Shown: in pieces, positions 20,857-29,404 of the stretch
Position numbering within the stretch: position 1 is the stretch's first letter
Layout of the letters: the number at the start of each line of letters is the position of its first letter
Notes under the pieces: model-generated
What the model was told of the DNA's origin: nothing
The model's database searches: none
What the model saw: only the letters and a program-made list of their open reading frames with translations
Position numbers and translations under genes: made by a program
Source of the DNA: an uncultured Roseburia sp.
GTDB taxonomy: Bacteria; Bacillota; Clostridia; Lachnospirales; Lachnospiraceae
DNA: 58,746 bases
Assembly: GCA_947088675.1 (NCBI GenBank)
Contig: CAMUHN010000011.1
Location: 1-58,746, forward strand
Direction of reading: 5' to 3'

Positions 20857-22677
20857 TTACTCTTCTCCCAGCGCTTTTAAGATCGTTTCCACTGCTTCCT
20901 CCATGTCGCAGATGCTGGTGTCTATTGTCAGTTCCGGATTCTCCGGCGTTTCGTAGACACTTGTAATCCCGGTAAAATTAGGAATTTCTCCGTTTCGCGC
21001 TTTTTTATATAAACCTTTTACATCACGCCTCTCACATTCTTCCAGCGGCGTGCTGACATAAATTTCAAAAAAATCTTCTCCGATAATGTCCCGCGCCTTT
21101 TTTCTGTCCTTTCCGTAAGGGGAAATAAATGCGGTTAAAACGATCAGGCCTGCATCGTTCATTAATTTCGCCACTTCCGCAATCCTGCGGATATTTTCCA
21201 CTCTGTCCGACTCTTTAAAGCCAAGATTGCGGTTTAATCCCATACGAATGTTGTCGCCGTCAAGCAGCATCGTATGCCTTCCCAATGCAACAAGCTTCTT
21301 TTCCAGCTCATTTGCAAGCGATGATTTTCCGGAACCGGACAGTCCGGTAAACCAGATTGTACGCGGCTTCTGATTTTTCTGCTCTGCGCGTATTGCTTTC
21401 GTAATATCGGTTTCCTGCCATACAAGATTATTGGAACGGCGAAGCGTATGCAATACCACGCCGCATCCGCAGGTCATATGTGATATCCGGTCGATCAGAA
21501 TAAAACCGCCCAGCGCCCTGCTCTTTTCAAATTCACACACTGCGCATTTTTCGGAGAGAATCAGGTCGCATACCACCAGTTCATTTTTGGCCGCAGTCTC
21601 CGCCGGAATATGTTCCCCTGTGTTCACATCTATTTTATATTTTATTTTCAGAACCGATGCGGGCAGCATCTTTGTTCCGATTTTAATCCAGTAATTTCTG
21701 CCGGAAATCAGCGTTTTGTCATCCATCCAGAGCACCTCGGCCGTAAACAGGTTTGTCACCTCAACCGGGGCATCCCTGCAGATAACACAGCCCCTCGAAA
21801 TATCAACTTCACGGTCAAGCGAAACCGTAATCGGGGCGCCAGCACATGCGCAGGAGACCTGCCTGTTTGTTTCGTAAATTTCTGTTACGCCTGCCGTCTC
21901 GCGGCTTGGCAGAATCTGTACGACATCGCCCACGTGAAGCTCACCGGATTCAATCTGCCCCTGGAAACCGCGAAATGCGTAATTCGGCCGGCTGACACGC
22001 TGAACCGGCATCAGAAAATCCTGTCCGTCCGAATAATCGGCTATCTCTGTCTCTTCCAGATATTTTAACAGCGTCTCGCCGCCATACCAGTCCATAAAAT
22101 CGGATTTTTTTGTAATATTGTCGCCCTCTGTCGCCGATACCGGTATCACTTTTAAACTCCCGACATGAAATTCCGACAGAAAATGCCTGATATCTTTCTC
22201 AATGGCATCAAAGACATTTTTCTCATATTTCACCAGATCCATTTTGTTTACTGCAAATACAAAATGACGTATTCCCATCAGGGAACAGATTCTGACATGA
22301 CGCTTTGTCTGAACAAGCATCCCCTGCGTCGCATCGACGAGTATCACCGCAAGATCAGCGAATGACGCGCCTACCGCCATATTTCTGGTATACTCCTCAT
22401 GTCCCGGCGTATCAGCCACAATAAAACTTCTCTGTTCGGTTGTAAAATAGCGATATGCAACGTCAATTGTGATTCCCTGTTCACGTTCCGCCATAAGGCC
22501 GTCAAGCAAAAGCGAATAATCAATCTCGCCGCCCCTGCTTCCGATTTTGCTGTCAAGTTCAAGCGCCTTCTGCTGATCGGCAAAAATCAACTTTGCATCA
22601 TAGAGCATATGGCCGATCAGAGTTGATTTTCCGTCATCTACACTGCCGCAGGTAATAAATTTCAACAAACTTTTCAT
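20857..22677 (-). CDS. cysNC: Bifunctional ATP sulfurylase GTPase subunit / APS kinase (CysNC, NodQ-like)
   Basis: 606 aa fusion. Residues 1-~430 are the CysN GTPase: P-loop GSVDDGKST (11-19), EREQGITIDVAYRYF switch, DTPGHEEYTRNM, NKMD. Residues ~440-606 are APS kinase (CysC): P-loop GLSGSGKSS (445-453), DGDNIR, FISPYGKDRKKARD. With CysD it turns sulfate and ATP into APS and then phosphorylates APS to PAPS, the universal sulfate donor. The leader GAGGGG lies within the cysD end, so translation is coupled. No PAPS reductase or sulfite reductase is nearby, and the pair is embedded among glycosyltransferases, so use for sulfation of a glycan is more likely than cysteine synthesis (inference). 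Confidence 0.95.
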   Translation of the reverse strand: MKSLLKFITCGSVDDGKSTLIGHMLYDAKLIFADQQKALELDSKIGSRGGEIDYSLLLDGLMAEREQGITIDVAYRYFTTEQRSFIVADTPGHEEYTRNMAVGASFADLAVILVDATQGMLVQTKRHVRICSLMGIRHFVFAVNKMDLVKYEKNVFDAIEKDIRHFLSEFHVGSLKVIPVSATEGDNITKKSDFMDWYGGETLLKYLEETEIADYSDGQDFLMPVQRVSRPNYAFRGFQGQIESGELHVGDVVQILPSRETAGVTEIYETNRQVSCACAGAPITVSLDREVDISRGCVICRDAPVEVTNLFTAEVLWMDDKTLISGRNYWIKIGTKMLPASVLKIKYKIDVNTGEHIPAETAAKNELVVCDLILSEKCAVCEFEKSRALGGFILIDRISHMTCGCGVVLHTLRRSNNLVWQETDITKAIRAEQKNQKPRTIWFTGLSGSGKSSLANELEKKLVALGRHTMLLDGDNIRMGLNRNLGFKESDRVENIRRIAEVAKLMNDAGLIVLTAFISPYGKDRKKARDIIGEDFFEIYVSTPLEECERRDVKGLYKKARNGEIPNFTGITSVYETPENPELTIDTSICDMEEAVETILKALGEE

Positions 22678-22679
22678 TC

Positions 22680-23579
22680 TTAAAAATACCCCTCTCTTTT
22701 ACGTCTTTCCATACTTCCTGCCGCTTCATGATCGATCACGCGGCTTGTCCGCTCTGAGGTAACAGCCGACAGCGTCTCGTCAATAATGGCCTCCAGCGTA
22801 TCTGCGTCCGATTCGCACGCCCCTGTCAATGGATAACATCCGAGTGTACGAAACCGGACTTTCTTCGTAACGATTTCCTCCCCGGGTTTTAATTTCATTC
22901 TGTCGTCATCCACCATAATAAGATTGCCGTCGCGATGTACAACAGGCCGCTCCTTTGCAAAATAGAGAGGGACTATTTCTATTTTTTCCTGTAAAATATA
23001 TTGCCAGATATCTTTTTCTGTCCAGTTGGATAACGGGAAAATACGAATCGATTCCCCTTTGTTTATTTTTGTATTATATAACTTCCACATCTCCGGTCTC
23101 TGATTTTTCGGGTCCCATGCGTGCTGTGCATTGCGGAACGAAAAAATCCGCTCCTTTGCCCTTGACTTTTCCTCGTCCCGTCTGCCTCCCCCGAACGCCG
23201 CGTCAAATCCGTACTTGTCAAGCGCCTGCTTTAAGGCCTGTGTCTTCATAATATCGGTATAAGAGGAACCGTGGTCAAACGGATTGATTCCCTGCTCCAC
23301 ACCGTCCCAATTTGTGTAAGTCAGCATCTCAATACCAAGTTTTTCCGCCGTCCTGTCGCGAAATGCAATCATCTCTTTAAATTTCCAGGTCGTATCGATA
23401 TGCAAAAAAGGGAAAGGCGGTTTTTCCGGATAGAATGCTTTCAGCGCCAGATGCAGCATAACGGAACTGTCTTTTCCGATGGAATAAAGCATTACCGGCT
23501 TCTCGCACTCTGCCGCCACTTCACGCATAATGTAAATCGCCTCTGCTTCCAACTGCTCTAAATGTGTCAACTCTCTCAT
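22680..23579 (-). CDS. cysD: Sulfate adenylyltransferase subunit 2
   Basis: 299 aa from [22 protein letters not shown]-loop ATPase motif SIGKDS at 33-38, [36 protein letters not shown] and the C-terminal [10 protein letters not shown] are all CysD. It catalyses sulfate adenylation together with CysN. A frame 11 codons longer exists, but GGAGG five bases before the ATG at 23579 sets the start. The 334 bp upstream, to the divergent gene at 23914, are A/T-rich with no other gene; I find no convincing minus-strand promoter there. Confidence 0.96.
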   Translation of the reverse strand: MRELTHLEQLEAEAIYIMREVAAECEKPVMLYSIGKDSSVMLHLALKAFYPEKPPFPFLHIDTTWKFKEMIAFRDRTAEKLGIEMLTYTNWDGVEQGINPFDHGSSYTDIMKTQALKQALDKYGFDAAFGGGRRDEEKSRAKERIFSFRNAQHAWDPKNQRPEMWKLYNTKINKGESIRIFPLSNWTEKDIWQYILQEKIEIVPLYFAKERPVVHRDGNLIMVDDDRMKLKPGEEIVTKKVRFRTLGCYPLTGACESDADTLEAIIDETLSAVTSERTSRVIDHEAAGSMERRKREGYF

Positions 23580-23819
23580 ATATGCCTCCAATAATATAAA
23601 TCCAGATTCCAAAACTGCCGATCGTCCAATATATTTCTATTTATTCTATCCCGTAAACAGAGAATAACACGGCAGTGAAGATTGGATAAATCTGACAGTT
23701 AAATATATATTTTTTTATTATAATGCCGACAGATTAAAACAAAATGAGAATAAAACATGCAGCAGTCCATCTGCTAATTTATACTTTTTTCATAAATTAT
23801 TTTTTTCCATCCATTTTAC

Positions 23820-23848
23820 TTGAAACAGCCTGCGGCATTTTGTATAAT
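23820..23848 (+). promoter_or_regulatory. Promoter of the plus-strand glycosyltransferase
   Basis: TTGAAA (23820-23825), 17-bp spacer, perfect TATAAT (23843-23848), 65 bp before the ATG at 23914. Confidence 0.8.
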
Positions 23849-23913
23849 AACAGAAACGGAAAATACTGCATCGGCAGTCCGCCATAAAATGAATCAGACA
23901 AACAGAGGCATAT

Positions 23914-25068
23914 ATGCATATTTTATATTACAATTGGTCCGAAAATTCCTCCGACGATATGAAAGATTGTTTTGCACAGATGGGATTTTTCTGTACGTCT
24001 CTCTCCTGCCCGTTCCACGACTACGATTCAGACGCCGGTTTTGAACAAATTCTGCAAAAAACAATAGAAGAGCATAACTTTGACCTGATCTTTACATTCA
24101 ATTACTTTCCCATTCTGTCAAAAATAGCAGATCATTACTGTCTTCCCTATGTGTGCTGGGTCTATGACTGTCCGCATTTCACACTCTATTCCAGACGGGT
24201 GTCGAGCCCCAGTACGTTCTTTTTCCTGTTTGACCGGGAAATGTGCCAAACGCTTTCCTCCCTTGGCGCGCTGCATGTCACGCATATGCCGCTCGCAGTC
24301 AATACGGCCCGTTTGTCGAAATATGCCGCTTCCACATGCAATAAGATGTATCCCGTATCCTTTGTCGGAAGCCTTTACGAAACAAACATGTATCGCAGGG
24401 TCTCCTATCTGCCGGATGACCTGAGAGGATATCTGGACGGCATCATCAATGCGCAGCAGCAAATAAAAACCGGAACTGTTCTTGGAGAACTGCTGACAGA
24501 AAGCCTGGTCGAAAAACTGCTGCAATGGATTCAACTGGACGAACAGAGTCTGTATCTTTATTCTGCCCACGATATTTATCTCTCAATGCTGGAAGCCGAA
24601 GTAACCTGCCGGGAGCGCATAAAACTGCTCACATTAGCCGCGGGATTCTGTGAAACGCATTTATTTACCGCTTCCGACTCATCGTTTGCTTCGGGCTGTA
24701 TCCCGCATGGATTTATTTCTTACAAAGAGGAGATGCCGATCGTCTTTCATAACTCGGCCATTAACCTTAATATTTCTCTGCGCTCCATACACTCAGGTGT
24801 TCCGCTCCGATGCATGGATATTATGGGAGCAGGAGGATTTCTGCTGTCCAATTGCCAACCGGAACTGACGGAGTATTTTCAACCCGGAGAAGACTTCGTA
24901 ACCTTTTTTTCGGAAGAAGATTTTCTGGAAAAAATTGCATACTATTCCGAACATGAAAAAGAACGGGCCGAGATTGCACAGAATGGATACCAGAAAGTGA
25001 AAGATAACTTTAATTACCCTGCTCTGTTTCAAAAAATCCTTGCTGCCATTACGTCCAATGTTTCATAA
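23914..25068 (+). CDS. CgeB/DUF3880-type glycosyltransferase (inverted)
   Basis: 384 aa, the only plus-strand gene in the island. N-terminal MHILYYNWSENSSDDMKDCF and FDLIFTFNYFPILSKIADHY, then YPVSFVGSLYETNMY and SGVPLRCMDIMGAGGFLLSN, the same signatures as 16149-17309, 34052-35233 and 35246-36421. GAGG five bases before the ATG and a near-consensus promoter give it its own expression. It converges on the GT8 gene at 25081 with a 12-bp gap, and a short GTTTC/GAAAC stem overlaps its stop. Substrate unknown. Confidence 0.82.
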   Translation: MHILYYNWSENSSDDMKDCFAQMGFFCTSLSCPFHDYDSDAGFEQILQKTIEEHNFDLIFTFNYFPILSKIADHYCLPYVCWVYDCPHFTLYSRRVSSPSTFFFLFDREMCQTLSSLGALHVTHMPLAVNTARLSKYAASTCNKMYPVSFVGSLYETNMYRRVSYLPDDLRGYLDGIINAQQQIKTGTVLGELLTESLVEKLLQWIQLDEQSLYLYSAHDIYLSMLEAEVTCRERIKLLTLAAGFCETHLFTASDSSFASGCIPHGFISYKEEMPIVFHNSAINLNISLRSIHSGVPLRCMDIMGAGGFLLSNCQPELTEYFQPGEDFVTFFSEEDFLEKIAYYSEHEKERAEIAQNGYQKVKDNFNYPALFQKILAAITSNVS

Positions 25069-25080
25069 AAGAAACGAAAA

Positions 25081-26073
25081 TCACCGCCCGTTTAACATGC
25101 CAAGCAGCCGCTCATTCAATGCAAGGCTGTCGTTTAAATTAGCGCGCAGCGTATTCATCTGCCCGTAAATTTCCTTTACATAATCTTCCATAAATGTCTC
25201 ATTGATCATTCGAAAGGTAAACTCGCGGCATAATTTTGCATAATAAGGCGTTTTTTTCGCATAATCCCACCAGAGCTGTTCAATATCGTAATGAACGCTG
25301 TCGGCGCCCCACGGCTTCGTCCCGGCAAAATGCACAATAGCAGCATTCCCCTTTACCCATGCATAGTCTTTGCCCTCATTATGCGCGATACGCGCAAACT
25401 GATTGTAGACGGATGGATCTGCATACTGTACTTCATTCCAGTGACAATAATTTAAGATATCCTGATCCGGCGATACAAAGGTGTAATTTAACTGCTGCGC
25501 AGTCTTCATATAATAGTCAAAGTTATATTTCTTTCTGATCTCCTTTAAATTCCATAACATAACACCCGAATTAAAATAGACAAAGCCTTTCTGAAAAAGT
25601 GCAGAAAACATCTGCTTTCGCAATTCAAATGTATGTTCCAAATCATTCGCCGGTCCGTCCTCACAGACGCAAAACAGTTTATCCTGCCACTGCATATCGT
25701 AAAGCCCCCGGATATTTCCATTGACAATCACATCAACGTCCAGATACAAAACACGCTCCGCTTCCTCTGGCACAAGATCCGGCATAGCCAGACGAAAATA
25801 TGCCTCCATACTCCATTCTGCTGTTGTCGGAAGCCGGTCGGAAAACAGATTTCTGTCTACAAAAACGGAGCAGACCTGTCCGTTGTATTGTTCCGCCAGC
25901 CTCTGATACTCTGTGAGCTGTTCCTCTGTCAGCTCGCTGTGCAGCACATAAACCGTAATCGAAGAATCCTTGTTGTTTTCGAACAGAGAGGTCAGCATCA
26001 CATATGCATAGTAAAAATAATTCTGATTTAACGAAACTGCCACATTCATCCGGCTTTTTTGTGTATTCTGCAT
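25081..26073 (-). CDS. Family 8 glycosyltransferase
   Basis: 330 aa. N-terminal MNVAVSLNQNYFYYAYVMLT, DxD site in LYLDVDVIVNG (D112, D114), YFNSGVMLWNLKEIRKKY, SPDQDILNYCHW and HFAGTKPWGADSVHYD. It is very similar along its length to the next gene upstream (26085-27065), so the two are a tandem duplication. A GTG at 26085 overlaps the previous stop, but GGAGG AAAGA places the start at the ATG 26073. Last gene of the 36421-25081 series. Confidence 0.88.
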   Translation of the reverse strand: MQNTQKSRMNVAVSLNQNYFYYAYVMLTSLFENNKDSSITVYVLHSELTEEQLTEYQRLAEQYNGQVCSVFVDRNLFSDRLPTTAEWSMEAYFRLAMPDLVPEEAERVLYLDVDVIVNGNIRGLYDMQWQDKLFCVCEDGPANDLEHTFELRKQMFSALFQKGFVYFNSGVMLWNLKEIRKKYNFDYYMKTAQQLNYTFVSPDQDILNYCHWNEVQYADPSVYNQFARIAHNEGKDYAWVKGNAAIVHFAGTKPWGADSVHYDIEQLWWDYAKKTPYYAKLCREFTFRMINETFMEDYVKEIYGQMNTLRANLNDSLALNERLLGMLNGR

Positions 26074-26084
26074 TCTTTCCTCCA

Positions 26085-27065
26085 CTATTTCGCATGAATC
26101 ATTCCGATCAAACGCTCGCTTAACGCAATACTGTCTTCCAGATCTTTCTGCAGCACTGCAATATTGTCATAAATTTGCTGTATATACTGTTCCATAAACG
26201 GATCGTTAATTGTCTTTTCCGTAAACTCTTCACAGAGGAATTCATAGTATGGCGTTTTCTGCGCATAGTCCCACCAGAGCTGTTCGATATCAAAATGAAG
26301 ATTATTTGCATTCCAGGGTTTGGCGCTTGCAAAATGAACAATGCGCGTCTGTTCCCTGATCTTCTGATAAGTTTTTCCCTCATAATGCGCATCGCGGGAA
26401 AATTGGTTATAAACAGCGGATTCCACATATTTCCCCTTATTCCAGTAACAATAATTGAGAATATCCTGATCCGGCGTGACCAGCACATCCGCGTATTCCT
26501 CCGCAACTTTCATATAATCCGCAAAGGTGTAATGACCTCTGATCGCTTTTAAATTCCAGAGCATTACTCCTGCATTAAAATAGTAAAAACCCTGCTTTAA
26601 CAATTTTTCAAACATTCTGCTGTTTAACTGCGGCTGATTCTCCATATTTTTTTCGGTTTCCATGCAAACGCCAAGCAGTTTGTCCTCAAAATCCAGATCA
26701 TAAAAATCCCGAATATTTCCATTTACAATAATATCGCCATCCAGATAAAGAATACGCTCCACTTCCTGCGGCAGGGCATCTGCCATCAGCAGACGATAAT
26801 ATGTCTCAATACTCCATTCCGCCGTAATCATCAGCCCCTCCGAAAAGAGGCTGCGATCAACAAATACCGACTGCACCTGGCCGCCATGCTGCCGTGCCAG
26901 TTGCTCAAACGCGTCAATCTGTCCGTCGGTCAGCTCGCTGTGCAGTATATATACTGTAATGGCAGAATCGCTGTTATTTTCGTAGAGAGAGGTCAGCATC
27001 ACATAGGTACAGTAGAAAAAATTACGGTTTAAGGATACGGCAATATTCATTTGTTTTTTTTCCAT
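26085..27065 (-). CDS. Family 8 glycosyltransferase
   Basis: 326 aa. MNIAVSLNRNFFYCTYVMLT start, metal site YLDGDIIVNG (D109, D111), FYYFNAGVMLWNLKAI, TPDQDILNYCYW and HFASAKPWNANNLHFD. The metal site reads DGD rather than DVD, which may reflect a different donor sugar from its paralogue at 25081. AAAGGGG precedes the ATG; the gap from the fucosyltransferase gene is 15 bp. Confidence 0.88.
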   Translation of the reverse strand: MEKKQMNIAVSLNRNFFYCTYVMLTSLYENNSDSAITVYILHSELTDGQIDAFEQLARQHGGQVQSVFVDRSLFSEGLMITAEWSIETYYRLLMADALPQEVERILYLDGDIIVNGNIRDFYDLDFEDKLLGVCMETEKNMENQPQLNSRMFEKLLKQGFYYFNAGVMLWNLKAIRGHYTFADYMKVAEEYADVLVTPDQDILNYCYWNKGKYVESAVYNQFSRDAHYEGKTYQKIREQTRIVHFASAKPWNANNLHFDIEQLWWDYAQKTPYYEFLCEEFTEKTINDPFMEQYIQQIYDNIAVLQKDLEDSIALSERLIGMIHAK

Positions 27066-27080
27066 AGTCGTTCCCCTTTC

Positions 27081-27977
27081 TCAGCCCAGTTCCCTGGAGG
27101 TTGGATTGACTCCTACCGGTTTTTCTGTATTTAACAGAGCCGCAAGATAACAGAACGCGCTGTTCGACAAAACCATCCCCTTACAACGGCTCATCAGCTG
27201 CATATCAATATAGTTTTTCCCATGCACATTCCCCCGTACAAACACGGTATCCTGATACTCCGAAAACCCCAGTTCCTCCCGGTGCGCCTCACACCAGTCA
27301 ATCTCATCGGAAAATACAAACACAGTCCAGTCCCCGCCAAAGTTCTGTGCAAACTGCCGTATATTCTTTGCAATACTCTCCATGCTTCCCGCAAGATTAA
27401 GCGTAATATAATCCCCTCTGCGGATATGAACGCAGACAGACTTTTCCTGCACAATACGGCAAAGCAGCTGTTGATTGCGTTCATCCGGTATCGGCGGAAA
27501 AGTAAATTCTTTCTGAAAGATATCGCGATATTTTGCAAAATAGCTGTAATTGATCCAATAACCGTGATAGTAGACATGTTCCGTCTCGTTAAAATCCAAA
27601 ATTTCCGGATAATACTGATTGACCGGTATTTTCCAGACCTTTCCATGAAACGGATTAAAATCGCTGTAAATCGACGCTGCTTCCGTAATCATGCAGACAT
27701 CCATCCCGTTTTCCAGCAGTGTCTGCGGAATGCTTTTCCCCGCACGCTTCTGCGCCAGCATATAGTCCCAGACATCCTGATCAAAACACTCGCTTAACAT
27801 ATGCGGTTTAATCCCAAATACTTTCTCCAGTTCATAACCATTGTGCACTGTGTTCAATGCAAAGTACGAATCATCCAGATACATAATGTCGCCACCGTGC
27901 GACAACTCGTAATACTTTGCAAATATATACTGAAACGCCTGATTTGCAAGACCGCCGTTCAAAAACTGAATTTTCAT
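27081..27977 (-). CDS. GT11 alpha-1,2-fucosyltransferase family protein
   Basis: 298 aa. Two GT11 signatures: the N-terminal NGGLANQAFQYIFAKYYEL (usual form GGLGNQ) and HIRRGDY at 184-190, the donor-binding motif of alpha-1,2-fucosyltransferases; a third block is MVLSNSAFCYLAALL. The enzyme would transfer fucose, or a similar 6-deoxyhexose, from a GDP-sugar. GGAGG precedes the ATG. It lies three bases after the preceding GT4 gene, so it is in the same operon. Confidence 0.88.
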   Translation of the reverse strand: MKIQFLNGGLANQAFQYIFAKYYELSHGGDIMYLDDSYFALNTVHNGYELEKVFGIKPHMLSECFDQDVWDYMLAQKRAGKSIPQTLLENGMDVCMITEAASIYSDFNPFHGKVWKIPVNQYYPEILDFNETEHVYYHGYWINYSYFAKYRDIFQKEFTFPPIPDERNQQLLCRIVQEKSVCVHIRRGDYITLNLAGSMESIAKNIRQFAQNFGGDWTVFVFSDEIDWCEAHREELGFSEYQDTVFVRGNVHGKNYIDMQLMSRCKGMVLSNSAFCYLAALLNTEKPVGVNPTSRELG

Positions 27978-27980
27978 TTT

Positions 27981-29396
27981 TTAACCTCCAATCAGGCTCT
28001 CCAGGATACTTTTCAGCTGATTCCGGTAATGCTCTGCGGAATGATATTCTGACGCATAACGGAACACAGCCGCCTGACGCTCTGACAACTGCGCCTCCTC
28101 TGTCTGCGAGAGCGCACGTATCTTTGCTGTAAGCCCGTCTACACTGATGTCGTTCAGCCAGACTCCGCCGCAGGCATCCAGATCAAGCCCTGTCTCCGGC
28201 GTACAGACCGGAACCATTCCGGCAAGCATTGCCGTAATGACTGAAGTCGACTGTCCTTCGCTGCAGCTGGGTGAAATGCAATAACCACATTGGCTGCAGA
28301 CCGCAAAAAACTCTTCCGCTTCTTTTGCCAGAAAACCATAATACAGAATATTTTCCGCATTCTCAATATCCTCGCGGTAAAATTGGTAAAATTCCGTCGT
28401 CACTTCCCCGACAATATGCAGCTTTAGCCCGGGCAGCTGACGAAACGCCTCAATGCACAGATCCAGACCTTTGTGTACGGGACCGGCGCCTCCATACCAC
28501 AGAAAATGTTTTCCACTGCCTTTTCTCTTTGCGCACACTTCCGGCAGAAAACGTCCGCAAAAACCGGTTGCGTTAAGCGGAAAAATCCGGTCAAACATCC
28601 CCTCATAGGTAGACACTGTTCTTTGATTCCCGATACAAATTGCAGCGTCTGCTTTGGAGAGAGCCGTTAAATCCAGAAAATTTGACGACTGACGCTCAAA
28701 CGGAAGCCGCGCATGATTGCGCCGTTCAAAATCTCTGAAACGCTTTAATTCCGCCAGGTTCGCAAAATACGGACTTGATTCTGTCAGATAACAGATACAA
28801 AGCGTGTCCGCCGCTTCCATACAGATCTGTTCAAAACATCTTCCCGCCCCCAGTACCAGCCGGTATTTTTTACTGTCGATCGCTCCCGCGTACCGTGTAT
28901 TTGCGATATCTACATTATAACCGAGATCCCGCAGCTGTTCTGCAATCATCTTTACCTCGACCTGATTTGTATGACCTGCCGGCGCGTCCGGGAAAAGAAA
29001 CGGATAGACGAGATACAAAAGCAGCGCCGAGCGCTCAAATTCTGTCCGGTAATAATTCGTCAGAAGCACATTCTGATAGCTGCCCTCATCGTGCATACAG
29101 GCAAGATACATCTTTTTTACCGTCTCTGACAAATGCTCCAGTATATGCCCGATATTCTGCAGTATCGTCGGATCGGTCTGCCCGGAAATAACCGGGACAA
29201 GGCTCTCTTTGACGTTTCCCAGATCAACGCCCGCCTCCCTGGCCGCACTGTGCAGTGAAAAAAGGATTTGCAGACACTTTTCCCTGCCCTGCTGCCATCC
29301 GCTTTGCCGCCATGCCTGGTAACTTTCCGACATTTGCTGCATTTTTCCGTACAAATTGTCCATAGCGTTTAATTTCTGATCCAGTTCTATCCCCAT
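27981..29396 (-). CDS. Family 4 glycosyltransferase with N-terminal helical domain
   Basis: 471 aa. Residues 1-~105 are a helical region without known match (MGIELDQKLNAMDNLYGKMQ). From ~110 it is a GT-B enzyme; the GT4 donor half is KHFLWYGGAGPVHKGLDLCI, LKLHIVGEV, ILYYGFL and the E-x7-E-like SPSCSEGQSTSVITAMLAGM. It ends in a helical cap (YRNQLKSILESLIGG). GAGG precedes the ATG; 8 bp separate it from the gene upstream. Sugar unknown. Confidence 0.82.
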   Translation of the reverse strand: MGIELDQKLNAMDNLYGKMQQMSESYQAWRQSGWQQGREKCLQILFSLHSAAREAGVDLGNVKESLVPVISGQTDPTILQNIGHILEHLSETVKKMYLACMHDEGSYQNVLLTNYYRTEFERSALLLYLVYPFLFPDAPAGHTNQVEVKMIAEQLRDLGYNVDIANTRYAGAIDSKKYRLVLGAGRCFEQICMEAADTLCICYLTESSPYFANLAELKRFRDFERRNHARLPFERQSSNFLDLTALSKADAAICIGNQRTVSTYEGMFDRIFPLNATGFCGRFLPEVCAKRKGSGKHFLWYGGAGPVHKGLDLCIEAFRQLPGLKLHIVGEVTTEFYQFYREDIENAENILYYGFLAKEAEEFFAVCSQCGYCISPSCSEGQSTSVITAMLAGMVPVCTPETGLDLDACGGVWLNDISVDGLTAKIRALSQTEEAQLSERQAAVFRYASEYHSAEHYRNQLKSILESLIGG

Positions 29397-29404
29397 TTCA
29401 TCCT

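Noticed and set aside
23580-23819. Riboswitch or regulator site ahead of cysD
   Set aside because: Only a weak inverted repeat (CTGCCG / CGGCAG, ~23616-23675) and A/T-rich sequence; no T-box, SAM or other known leader pattern.
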